Positions 9,045-19,000 of a stretch of 64,000 bases of DNA are shown piece by piece (the stretch's first letter is position 1; every line of letters begins with the position of its first letter). A model generated the notes under the pieces. The model was not told the DNA's origin. It searched no databases and worked only from the letters and a program-made list of their open reading frames with translations. Both the position numbers and the translations under genes were made by a program. This DNA comes from UBA8389 sp942493385 (GTDB lineage: Bacteria; Bacteroidota; Bacteroidia; Bacteroidales; UBA1402): positions 2,170,001 to 2,234,000 of the forward strand of contig OW818699.1 in assembly GCA_942493385.1 (NCBI GenBank), written 5' to 3'.

Positions 9045-10721
9045 ATGAGCAAATATGTAATCGGATTGGATTACGGTACCGACTCAGCCCGCGCCTACAT
9101 TGTAGACGCGGTAACGGGTGCCGAACAGGGAACCGCTGTTAAATATTATCCCCGCTGGGCCAAAGGCCTGTATTGCCAGCCCACAGCCAACCAATACCGC
9201 CAACACCCCGCGGATTACGTGGAATGTTTGGAAGGTGCTGTGAAAGAAGCACTTGCAAAGTGTGACCCCTCTGTAGCCGCAAACGTTATCGGCATGTCCT
9301 TTGACACCACGGGTTCAACCCCGGTGTTCACCGACAAAAACGGTACCCCCTTGGCATTGCTACCTGAATTCGCTGAAAATCCCAACGCCATGTTCGTGCT
9401 CTGGAAAGACCATACCGGCATCAAGGAAGCAGCAGAAATCAACGAACTCTGCGCCAAATGGGATATCGATTATACTTCCTACGAAGGTGGCATCTATTCT
9501 TCGGAATGGTTCTGGGCAAAAGCATTGCACGTACTCCGTGCCGATGCCAAAGTACGCGAAGCCGCTTATTCCGTGGTCGAACACTGCGATTGGTTGCCTG
9601 CTTTGATTTGTGGCGACACGAATCCCGATACCCTGAAGCGCAGTCGTTGCGCCGCCGGTCACAAAGCCATGTGGTTGGAACAATGGGGTGGCTTGCCCTC
9701 CGAAGAATTCCTAACTGCCCTGGATCCCATGTTGGCCGGTCTTCGCGACCGTTTGTTCAAAGATACCTACGCCAGTGATGTAAAAGTTGGCACTCTAACC
9801 GAAGAATGGGCGAAACGCCTCGGTCTTCCTGCAGGAGTGGCAGTCGGTGTTGGTGCCTTCGATGCCCATATGGGTGCTGTCGGTGCAGAAATCACCCCTA
9901 ACACCTTGGTTCGCATCATCGGTACCTCCACCTGCGACATCCTTGTTACTTCCAAAGAAGAAGTAGGCGATAAGCTGGTCAAGGGCATTTGCGGCCAAGT
10001 TGACGGTTCAGTCATTCCTGGCATGATGGGCCTGGAAGCCGGTCAATCCGCTTTCGGCGACATCTACGCCTGGTTCAAACGCATCATGGCATGGCCTATT
10101 GAAGAACTCATCGGCAAATCCAGCCTGATTGACGAAGCGACCAAGCAAAAGCTCATTGACGAAGCCATGGACAAGATCATTCCCGTTCTTTCCGAACAAG
10201 CCGCAGCCATCGATCCAAAGGAAAGCATGGTTGTCGCCACTGACTGGATGAACGGCCGTCGCACGCCCGATGCCAGCCAACTGGTTAAAGGCAGCATCAC
10301 CGGTTTGACACTTGGTACAACCGCACCCATGATGTTCCGTGCCTTGGTCGAAGCCACCGCTTTCGGCTCCAGAGCCATTGTGGACCGCTTCAAGGAAGAA
10401 CAAGTCAGAATCGAAAGCGTCATCGGCATCGGTGGAATTTCCCTGAAATCTCCTTTTGTGATGCAGACCATGGCCGACGTGCTGAACATGCCCATAAAGG
10501 TTGCCAAGAGCGATCAGGCTTGTGCCTTCGGAGCTGCCATGTTCGCCGCTGTCGTTGCAGGCCAGTATGCCACTGTTGAAGAAGCTCAAAAGTCCATGGG
10601 CCAAGGTTTCTCCATGGAATACAAACCCAACCCCGTAGCCGTCAAGATGTACGCCGAACTCTACAAAGAGTATCAAAAACTCGGTAAGATCACGGAAGAA
10701 ACGTTCTACAAAAGTTTGTAA
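9045..10721 (+). CDS. araB: Ribulokinase
   Basis: 558 residues, FGGY carbohydrate kinase family. It phosphorylates L-ribulose to L-ribulose 5-phosphate with ATP. The phosphate-1 motif GLDYGTDSARA is at the N-terminus. A Cys-containing RRCAAGHKAMW-like segment near residue 200 and the second-domain block ATAFGSRAIVDRF with GIGGISLKSPFVMQ match AraB rather than xylulokinase. It is the last gene of the operon; a strong terminator begins 20 bases later. Confidence 0.96.
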   Translation: MSKYVIGLDYGTDSARAYIVDAVTGAEQGTAVKYYPRWAKGLYCQPTANQYRQHPADYVECLEGAVKEALAKCDPSVAANVIGMSFDTTGSTPVFTDKNGTPLALLPEFAENPNAMFVLWKDHTGIKEAAEINELCAKWDIDYTSYEGGIYSSEWFWAKALHVLRADAKVREAAYSVVEHCDWLPALICGDTNPDTLKRSRCAAGHKAMWLEQWGGLPSEEFLTALDPMLAGLRDRLFKDTYASDVKVGTLTEEWAKRLGLPAGVAVGVGAFDAHMGAVGAEITPNTLVRIIGTSTCDILVTSKEEVGDKLVKGICGQVDGSVIPGMMGLEAGQSAFGDIYAWFKRIMAWPIEELIGKSSLIDEATKQKLIDEAMDKIIPVLSEQAAAIDPKESMVVATDWMNGRRTPDASQLVKGSITGLTLGTTAPMMFRALVEATAFGSRAIVDRFKEEQVRIESVIGIGGISLKSPFVMQTMADVLNMPIKVAKSDQACAFGAAMFAAVVAGQYATVEEAQKSMGQGFSMEYKPNPVAVKMYAELYKEYQKLGKITEETFYKSL

Positions 10722-10741
10722 GCTATTGTGTTACTAATTAG

Positions 10742-10773
10742 CCGCTTCGGAAGCAATTCCGAAGCGGTTTTTA
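10742..10773 (+). terminator. Rho-independent terminator of the ara operon
   Basis: Perfect 11-bp stem CCGCTTCGGAA / TTCCGAAGCGG with a GCAA tetraloop, followed by TTTTTATTT. Confidence 0.93.
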
Positions 10774-10818
10774 TTTCCAATAATATTGCTAATTTTACAA
10801 GAAACTAGGATAACCAAA

Positions 10819-13305
10819 ATGTACGTACTTCGTCGTGTTGTACTTTTTTTCCTTTTACTCACTTCTTTATCGGCATTTGCAACATCGTTGAGCGAAGCCG
10901 AAGCATGGAACAATGCCCTGCAATTTCAATTAAAAAGGACTGCTTCCAAACTCAAAAGCCCCCCCTTGCTACGATTGGTCAACATCGAATCCTCAGGAAA
11001 TCGGTTGCGTGCAACAAAAAATCCTGCCTATTATGTGTTCAATGTTGGGGATAATCAAGGGTTTGTCATTGTTTCAGGCGAAACGGGTACAAAGACGATT
11101 TTAGGCTATTCGGATGAAGGACAAATTCAAACGACGCTCATTCCGGAGAACCTGAAAGCTTGGCTAGCCAATTACGAGCTTGAAATTGATTCCGTACGCT
11201 CCGATGCCTATCAGATACTCGATTCAAATTTCAAAACTACAACAGGAAATAATCTGTCCACCCCCGTCGTCCCACCTTTGTTGAGTATGAACCGTTGGGC
11301 ACAATTGGAACCCTTCAATTTATTTTGTCCATGGGATTTCATTTCAAAATCACGTTCCGCAGTCGGCTGTGTGGCATTGGCCATGGGGCAAATAATGCAT
11401 TTTCACCAATGGCCGCTCAAACCAAAAGGAACCATCAACTACTACGCTGATAACATAGGCCTACTATCAGCGAATTTAGACTCAACTACGTATGATTGGC
11501 CAGCAATGTCGTTTAATGGCAATCTAACTTCTACTTCTATTCAGGATACGCTCATTGCTAACCTGTTACATCATTGTGGTGTTTCAGTAAAAATGCAATA
11601 CAGTTCCATTGGGAGTGCTGCCGAAGTCATTGATGTCGGCCCTGCCATGGTCAACAATTTCGGTTACGATTCGGATATTCAACATTACAAACGTGAGTTC
11701 TTTACGAACGACAGCTGGGAATCGATGTTGCGAAAGGAGTTGGACGAAGCCAGACCCGTACTTTATGCTGCATTTAGTAAAGAAGCCGGGCATGTTTTTG
11801 TTTGCGACGGCTACGACAGCAACAATCTGTACCACATCAATTGGGGTTGGGGTGGAAATGGAAACGGTTACTTTGAACTTAGTTCGCTGAATTATGATTA
11901 TCCGGGTATTACTGGTGTGACCAACAAATTCAGCAAGGATCAATCCATGTTGATACACATACAACGACCGGATCAAACCAAACAAACCACCTATAGTTTG
12001 GGTATGATGGGAGGTAATTTGCAAGCACCAACCAACGCCTTCAACAGGAAAAGTACGTTTTCTGTTCAATTTAACTGTAGGAATTATGGAACAAATTCGT
12101 TAGAGGCTTATTTGGGTTTGGGCTATTACGACAGCAACAACCAGTTAAAACTACTTGAAAAAACGGCAACCAGACTTGAAAGCATGCCATCAGGTAGACC
12201 TAAAGCATACGACCAGAGTGGTTTAATCTTGCCTTCGGACATGAACGAAGGTTTGTACCGAATTTTTGCACTATACAGAACCAGTGACTCCATGAAATGG
12301 AACATACTTCCAGGGACGAATGGCATTTATTTGCAAATTGGAGGAGAAACAGCAAAATTTATAGCAGGCAATTCTTCTGCAATATTGGAACTCAAAACAC
12401 CAATCAATGTTTTGCATCAGGTATATCAAAACCAAATTGCCGAAGTGTACGTCACCTTCATGAATTATGACATTGCATACACGTCTACTATGGTCTTGGA
12501 TTTGTATTCCGAACCGGATGCCAAGTTTGTAAAAACAATTTACCAAGGCAGTCACCAGCTTAAAGCGAGTTCGATACAAACCCTTCAATTGAAGATCGAA
12601 ATGAATTGCCCGCCTGGTAACTATTCACTTGTAGCACGTTCCAACTCCCGAAATGAAAAATACCTCCTGGCAAGAATGGAGCCATCTGCATGTAACAACC
12701 TGAAATTTAGTGTAAAGCCTCCTCCTGGACCTTCCGACTTACAACTTGTAGATTCGATGAGTCTTCAACTAGGTCTATCCTTGCTTCGCCAGGATTCTTT
12801 AAAGTTGAAAGCAACAGTAGCCAATTTTGGCGGATTCACCAACAAGACCATGGTTGGTTTGGTTTTTAGGAAGGATGTGGAAACTTGTCTTGATACCCTT
12901 TTACCTACAGAAATCTACATCGATTCGATGGAGACCAGAACACTATACCTTAAAGGGAATCTTTCCCTTCGTGATGGGGAGTATCATTTAACGCTTTGTC
13001 AATTGACGGACAATTTGATCGTTCCATTAGGCCCATCCAGACTTTCAAGCATTCCGTTCATCATTGGAAATCCCATTGCTGGAAACGATTCTTTGAATTT
13101 GTATTGGCATCTGAGTGATGACCTATTGATTATTGATGGAGACCATCGAGTTGAAAACATCAGTCTTTATAATTTGTCAGGAATTCACCTTTATAGTGTG
13201 GTAAATCAAAATTTCATTCAAGTTGGCAGCCTCCCCAAAGGTCTTTACATCGTAAAGGTAAAAATGAATGGCAACCTTTTAGTTGACAAGTACTTCCGAA
13301 AGTAG
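10819..13305 (+). CDS. Secreted C10 (streptopain-like) cysteine protease with T9SS sorting tail
   Basis: 828 residues from the ATG at 10819. An in-frame upstream TTG at 10786 lies against an AT-rich promoter-like stretch and would spoil the signal peptide, so it was rejected. Order: signal peptide (1-21), an inhibitor/propeptide-like region (about 22-140), the C10 catalytic domain with Cys184 in AVGCVALAMGQ and His325 in EAGHVFVCDGY followed by INWGWGG, several beta-rich domains, and a C-terminal type A sorting domain ending in GLYIVKVKMNGNLLVDKYF. It is probably exported by the type IX system and digests protein outside the cell. Monocistronic. Confidence 0.9.
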   Translation: MYVLRRVVLFFLLLTSLSAFATSLSEAEAWNNALQFQLKRTASKLKSPPLLRLVNIESSGNRLRATKNPAYYVFNVGDNQGFVIVSGETGTKTILGYSDEGQIQTTLIPENLKAWLANYELEIDSVRSDAYQILDSNFKTTTGNNLSTPVVPPLLSMNRWAQLEPFNLFCPWDFISKSRSAVGCVALAMGQIMHFHQWPLKPKGTINYYADNIGLLSANLDSTTYDWPAMSFNGNLTSTSIQDTLIANLLHHCGVSVKMQYSSIGSAAEVIDVGPAMVNNFGYDSDIQHYKREFFTNDSWESMLRKELDEARPVLYAAFSKEAGHVFVCDGYDSNNLYHINWGWGGNGNGYFELSSLNYDYPGITGVTNKFSKDQSMLIHIQRPDQTKQTTYSLGMMGGNLQAPTNAFNRKSTFSVQFNCRNYGTNSLEAYLGLGYYDSNNQLKLLEKTATRLESMPSGRPKAYDQSGLILPSDMNEGLYRIFALYRTSDSMKWNILPGTNGIYLQIGGETAKFIAGNSSAILELKTPINVLHQVYQNQIAEVYVTFMNYDIAYTSTMVLDLYSEPDAKFVKTIYQGSHQLKASSIQTLQLKIEMNCPPGNYSLVARSNSRNEKYLLARMEPSACNNLKFSVKPPPGPSDLQLVDSMSLQLGLSLLRQDSLKLKATVANFGGFTNKTMVGLVFRKDVETCLDTLLPTEIYIDSMETRTLYLKGNLSLRDGEYHLTLCQLTDNLIVPLGPSRLSSIPFIIGNPIAGNDSLNLYWHLSDDLLIIDGDHRVENISLYNLSGIHLYSVVNQNFIQVGSLPKGLYIVKVKMNGNLLVDKYFRK

Positions 13306-13324
13306 GTGGAATTTATAAGGTCAT

Positions 13325-14923
13325 TTAAAAACGACGGGTCAGGTTCATATAAACCCTTAACGAATTTCCACTGGATTCAAGCGTACCCTCCACATCGACC
13401 GAAAGCATCATTTTTTTAGCTATTCGCCAGGAAAGACTGCACTCAGCGATGTTTTGCGTCAGGGTGGAGGTGGAATTGTTTTGGTCGTAATTGACCAAGC
13501 GGTATTTTAGTTCACCATACAGTTTGCTATCCATCAAATCTCTTGATAGAGAGGCTCCGTAAACCATACCATTCAGATAACTGGATTTAATATAGGTTAC
13601 ATCCAGGGTCGCATAGGCATCAATCCAGGGTAGCTCCGTATACGACAAGTACGAATTGGCATTTACGGAAGGAGTCAGGTCCGATTTCGAATAACGATAG
13701 CCTGCATTGCCCCCCCAAATAACTTTCTTAAGTGGTCGATAATTGAAATTAAAGCGCAATCCTTGTCTTGATTCCTTATCTAAAACACTGTCTATTTGAT
13801 TCTTAAATGTTTCGTAATAATAGATGTTCTTTCTAGCATCATACGATAAGGACAACGATAATTTATCAAAAGGTTTGTAGCGTAAGGAGATGTAGGTACT
13901 CGTCAAGTCAAAAGTCGATTTCGGATGCAAATTTACCATGGTGTAGAAATCTATTTCGGCAGAGGCAAAAAGATTCAGGTTTTTAAGCAAGGCATTGCTG
14001 TGTTGTACATAGGCAAACCGTCTGTCGGTTTTGAAATGATTCATCTGATTGAACACTGCCAATGAAGTTTGCATGTTCCCATTGTCTTTTTGTATGTTTT
14101 GACTTATAAACGCACCAAACTGCTGTAGATTCGGATTGAATGCGTAGTTGTTGTAATCGGGTCTTGAACCAGCCAAAAATCCATAAGTCAAATTCTTATG
14201 CGTGAATTCGTATTGCAGACCGTCAACGGCGCCTATATTTGCCATATTCAAGTTGATTTTACGGCCAAACGTTACGAATGAATTTTTACCAGCCCGATAA
14301 TTAACAGCCAGACTGTATATTCTCAATGCATCCGCAATTCCCTTCCAACCGTTCAACAAATGGGAGAAAGAAATGTTGGTTTCTGCCGAAAAGGCTGAGC
14401 TGTCAATGTTCTGTGCATTGAACGACAGGTTGTAACGAAGTCGTTGGCTGTAACGATTAAGTTTGTTGGCTGTATCTGCCATTAGATTTGTATAGGAAGT
14501 AAGTGCAATCCTACCGTCATAACGGGGCACTGGCTTGGTTTCCTTCTTGACCTGAGTCACCGCATGAATGGCGTCAGCATTTACAGATTTGTTAACCTCT
14601 ATGTCGTCTGAAGTCTGATGAGCGGGCAGTGATTCCTCATCAGCAGGAACTTTAGCCAGTATGAACCCTGTCTCATCAATTTTCAGATTGCTTATCGGCA
14701 AACAAAGGCAGGAAGTGGAGGACAAGCTTTTAACAAGCAAAACCGGAACATTCCAACCTTTTACTTCGGTAAACAAGGTGTCACCGGCCTGTATTCCCTC
14801 GGTATTCTCAAAAGCAACATAGATGTTTTGCGAACTTCGAAACGTGATGGAGCCCTTGATCATTTTTTGACCAAAGGTAAATGTCGACAGACATAGAAGA
14901 AGGAGTAGTGTCAGTTTTCTCAT
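13325..14923 (-). CDS. Outer-membrane barrel-like protein of the multihaem cluster
   Basis: 532 residues from ATG at 14923. Longer in-frame starts overlap the upstream cytochrome and precede the clear signal peptide MRKLTLLLLLCLSTFTFGQ. An N-terminal soluble domain (about 20-160) carries CLCLP. From about residue 165 on there are many alternating hydrophobic/polar strands rich in Tyr, Asn and Ser, and the last residue is Phe, a classic outer-membrane barrel C-terminus. I recognise no named family. It lies 10 bases after the 13-haem cytochrome gene as last gene of the operon, so it may be the outer-membrane partner of the cytochromes, by analogy with porin-cytochrome conduits. That role is inference. 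Confidence 0.7.
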   Translation of the reverse strand: MRKLTLLLLLCLSTFTFGQKMIKGSITFRSSQNIYVAFENTEGIQAGDTLFTEVKGWNVPVLLVKSLSSTSCLCLPISNLKIDETGFILAKVPADEESLPAHQTSDDIEVNKSVNADAIHAVTQVKKETKPVPRYDGRIALTSYTNLMADTANKLNRYSQRLRYNLSFNAQNIDSSAFSAETNISFSHLLNGWKGIADALRIYSLAVNYRAGKNSFVTFGRKINLNMANIGAVDGLQYEFTHKNLTYGFLAGSRPDYNNYAFNPNLQQFGAFISQNIQKDNGNMQTSLAVFNQMNHFKTDRRFAYVQHSNALLKNLNLFASAEIDFYTMVNLHPKSTFDLTSTYISLRYKPFDKLSLSLSYDARKNIYYYETFKNQIDSVLDKESRQGLRFNFNYRPLKKVIWGGNAGYRYSKSDLTPSVNANSYLSYTELPWIDAYATLDVTYIKSSYLNGMVYGASLSRDLMDSKLYGELKYRLVNYDQNNSTSTLTQNIAECSLSWRIAKKMMLSVDVEGTLESSGNSLRVYMNLTRRF

Positions 14924-14933
14924 CGGTCTATAG

Positions 14934-15962
14934 TTAATCTTCGGCTTTACCTCTCGGATGACAAGACAGGCAGTTTGTACTGTTGTAGACGTAGCCACTC
15001 CTTCCGCGATGTTCAGAGTCCATGGATGCTTTGTTGTGCTCATGGCAATTCAAGCAAGTGAATACGCTGTGGCTTGCTGGGTTTGTGTGGCAGTCCGTGC
15101 AGGCATTCCATTCACCTTTGTGTGTACCGCTGTAAATGGGGAAATATTTGCTGTCGTGATCAAATTTGGCACCCTTCCAGGAATTGATGGAATGACAAGT
15201 CTGGCAGTCTTTTGAAAAACCGGAGCTGGCGTGGTTCGGATTCGTGGTGGCATTGTAGTTTGCAAGATGACACGAAACGCATTCTTTGGATAATCCAGCA
15301 TACGTTCCACTTGCATGACACTGGATGCATTCAAGTTGATGACCACCCTTCAGCGGGAAAAAACCATGCTCGAAACCTTGACCTGAACCGTTCCAAGTTC
15401 TTCCTACCATGTTGTGGCAACGATTGCAATCGGTCCCAAAACCAACGCTCCTATGATTGGGAGTGGTTGTTGCTTCATACTTTTCGCGGTGACAGCTGTA
15501 ACATTCGGTGCTGATCACCTCGTATCGTTGGCGCGAACCTGAAACATGACATCGTTGACAATCGGCAGTAGCGTGGGCGCCGACTAGCGGGAATCCACTT
15601 TGATGATGAATATCTTTTACTTTGGAACGTTTTACCAACCAGGATTCAGGCGTATGGCAGCGCTCGCAATCGGTACCGACCGTTTGTTGGTGTATATCCG
15701 TATGGCATTCAGTACATTCCGTTGGAGCATCCGTAAAGACAAGAGTAGGATGGCACTTTTTGCAACTGACCATTTTATGTTGACCCACCAAGGGGAATTT
15801 CGTTTTATTGTGATCAAAGTTCTCCGGCTTTACATCATTCCAGCGATCCGTCGTATGACAATCGCTACACTTCAATTTAAAATTCGTACCATGCGGTGAT
15901 TGCGTGGCTTGAATACTTAATGAAAGCAGCAGAGCGGTCATGAGTAGATAGAATCGATGCAT
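14934..15962 (-). CDS. 13-haem c-type cytochrome
   Basis: 342 residues from ATG at 15962, which begins a good signal peptide (MHRFYLLMTALLLSLSIQA). Thirteen CXXCH sites are visible. The layout is six N-terminal haem sites, one three-haem module, and a four-haem C-terminal block ending in NSTNCLSCHPRG. Both end blocks are near copies of those in the 43-haem protein encoded just upstream, so the two are paralogues. Predicted to be exported and to transfer electrons in the envelope. 56 bases separate it from the 43-haem gene and 10 from the barrel gene. Confidence 0.93.
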   Translation of the reverse strand: MHRFYLLMTALLLSLSIQATQSPHGTNFKLKCSDCHTTDRWNDVKPENFDHNKTKFPLVGQHKMVSCKKCHPTLVFTDAPTECTECHTDIHQQTVGTDCERCHTPESWLVKRSKVKDIHHQSGFPLVGAHATADCQRCHVSGSRQRYEVISTECYSCHREKYEATTTPNHRSVGFGTDCNRCHNMVGRTWNGSGQGFEHGFFPLKGGHQLECIQCHASGTYAGLSKECVSCHLANYNATTNPNHASSGFSKDCQTCHSINSWKGAKFDHDSKYFPIYSGTHKGEWNACTDCHTNPASHSVFTCLNCHEHNKASMDSEHRGRSGYVYNSTNCLSCHPRGKAED

Positions 15963-16018
15963 TGTTGATAATAGACTAATCACATTTGATCCTGTAAATC
16001 TAAGGATTTTTATCGGTA

Positions 16019-19000
16019 CTATGAGCTTCCCCGTGGATGACAACTTAAACAATTGGTACTGTTGTACACGTAACCACTTCTGCCACGGTGTTCAGAATCC
16101 ATGTCTGTTTTGTTGTGTTCGTGACAGGTCAGGCAAGAGAATACGGTAAAGTTCGCAGGATTGGTATGGCATTGCGAACAAGTGGTCCACTCCCCTCGGT
16201 GATTTCCGCTATAAATCGGGAAATGCTGGCTGTCATGATTGAAGGTTGATGTTGACCAAGTAGTTGTAGTATGACAAGTCTCACAATTCGTTGGGAATTT
16301 TGCAGTGGCATGTGCCGGATTGGTTGTGGAATTGTAGTCTTTCAAATGACAAGAAACACAAGCCGTGGAAATGCCAGCAAAACCCTGAGTATGACACTGG
16401 TTGCAAGACACCGTCCTATGCGCACCCGTCAATGCAAAGCTAGTTGCCGTATTATGATTGAAAGAGCTTGGTTTCCAAGCTGCATCCGTGTGACAGGCCA
16501 GACAATCGGAACCGAATTTTGCCAAGGTATGAGACGGACTTGTTGTCGCGTTGAAATCTTTCAGATGACAGGAAACGCAAGCCGTAGAGGTACCTGCAAA
16601 CCCCTGCGTATGGCATTGGGTGCAGGTTAGTCCCAGGTGTCCGCCTTTGAGTGGAAAGTTGGTACTTGTGTTGTGATTGAACGTAGCCGTGCTCCAATCC
16701 ACTTCATTGTGGCACATTTTACAATCCGTCGGGAACTGTGCCGAAGCATGCGCCGGATTGGTCGTTGCGTTGTAATCCTTTAAGTGGCAGGAAACGCAAG
16801 TAGTGGAAGTTCCAGCAAAGCCTTGTGTATGACACTGGTTGCAAGTTACTGTTTTGTGACCTCCATTGAGCGGAAAACTAGTCGCAGTAGCGTGGTTGAA
16901 GGAGCTGGGTTTCCAAGCTGCATCGGTATGGCAAGTCTGGCATTCGGTGCTGAACCCCGCATTCGAATGCACCGGATTGACTGTAGCGTTGTAATCCTTC
17001 TGGTGGCAGGAAACACATGCCGTGGATGTTCCTGCAAAACCCTGCGTATGGCATTGGGTACAGTTCAGCCCCAAGTGTCCACCTTTGAGTGGAAAGCTGG
17101 TGCTTGTGTTGTGATTGAACGTAGCGGAGTTCCAATCGACTTCATTGTGGCACATTTTGCAATCGGTTGGAAAATGGGCGGTTGCATGTGCCGGATCGGT
17201 TGTGGCATTGTAATCTTTGAGGTGGCAGGCCACGCAAGCAGTTGACGTACCAGCAAATCCCTGCGTATGACACTGGTTGCAAGTCAACGTTTTGTGGCCA
17301 CCGTTCAGCGGAAAACTAGTAGCTGTTGAGTGGTTGAATGAACTTGTTTTCCAAGTGGCTTCCGTATGACAGGTTTGGCATTCGGTGCTGAACCCTGCGG
17401 ACGAATGCACCGGATTGACCGTTGTATTGTAATCTTTCTGATGGCAGGAAACACAAGCCGTTGAAGTCCCAACGTAACCCTGTGTATGGCATTGGTTGCA
17501 ACTCAAACCAATATGTCCGCCTTTTAGCGGGAAATTGGTGGTTGTATTGTGGTCGAATGTCGCACTCTTCCAATCCACCTCATTGTGACACATTTTGCAG
17601 TCCGTAGGAAACTTTGCAGCTGCATGAGCCGGATCGGTGGTCGCATTATAATCTTTTAGATGGCAGGCCACACAAGCTGTGGAAGTTCCTGCAAATCCCT
17701 GAGTATGACATTGGTTGCAGGTCAGCGTCTTGTGTCCACCGTTCAGCGGAAAACTAGTGGCCGTATTGTGGTTGAACGAACTGGTTTTCCAAGTAGCTTC
17801 CGTATGGCAAGTCTGGCATTCGGTGCTGAACCCTGCGGCCGAATGCACCGGATTAGCAGTCGCATTGTAATCTTTCTGATGGCAGGACACACATGCCGTT
17901 GATGTTCCAACATACCCTTTTGAATGGCATTGGTTGCAACTCAAACCCAAATGACCGCCCTTGAGTGGAAAACTGGTTGTCGTATTGTGGTCAAAGGTCG
18001 CACTCTTCCAATCCACCTCATTGTGACACATTTTACAGTCGGTAGGAAACTGTGCCGCCGCATGCGCCGGATCGGTGGTCGCATTGTAATCTTTCAGGTG
18101 GCAGGCCACGCAAGCAGCCGAGGTCCCAGCAAAACCCTGCGTATGACACTGGTTGCACGTCACCGTCTTGTGCCCACCATTCAGCGGAAAACTAGTGGCC
18201 GTATTGTGGTTGAACGAACTGGTTTTCCAAGTAGCTTCCGTATGGCAAGTCTGGCATTCGGTGCTGAACCCTGCAGCCGAATGCACCGGATTGGCCGTTG
18301 TGTTGTAATCTTTCTGATGGCAAGAAACGCAAGCCGTTGAAGTCCCCACAAAACCCTGTGAATGGCATTGAATGCAGTTCAGCCCCAAGTGACCCCCTTT
18401 CAAAGGAAAATTCGTGCTTGTATTGTGGTTGAAGGTCGAACTCTTCCAATCCACCTCATTGTGGCACATTTTACAGTCGGTAGGAAAATGCGCCGACGCA
18501 TGCGCCGGATCGGTGGTCGCATTGTAATCTTTCAGGTGGCAGGCCACGCAAGCAGTCGACGTTCCTGCAAATCCCTGCGTATGACACTGATTGCACGTCA
18601 CCGTCTTGTGCCCCCCGTTCAGCGGAAAGTTGGTTGACGTATTGTGGTCGAATGTCGCATTGTTCCAGTCCAAACGATCGTGGCACAACATACAATCTGT
18701 GGGGAACTTAGCCTCTGCATGTGGTGGATTTGTCGTGGAGTTGTAGTCTTTCAGGTGACAAGAAACGCATTCCGTGCTCATTGGATCGAATCGAAGCCTA
18801 GAGCCCAATTTGTGGCACTGATTGCAATCAACTCCTGCATGACCCTTATCCAGCGGGAAACGCGTCAGACGGTGAATTTCATTGATGTTCCCAACCAGCC
18901 AGGAATTCGAATTGTGACAACGTTCACAATCCTGACCCAACGTTTCCTGATGCACATCCTGATGGCAAGAAACGCAATTCGATTTGGCATCCGTAAAAAC

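Noticed and set aside
10786..10818. TTG start giving a longer C10 protease
   Set aside because: It would put 11 residues in front of a clean signal peptide and overlaps promoter-like sequence.
16298..18706. Regular repeats considered as a CRISPR array
   Set aside because: Units are 219 bp, fully coding and in phase, with no short repeat/spacer structure.
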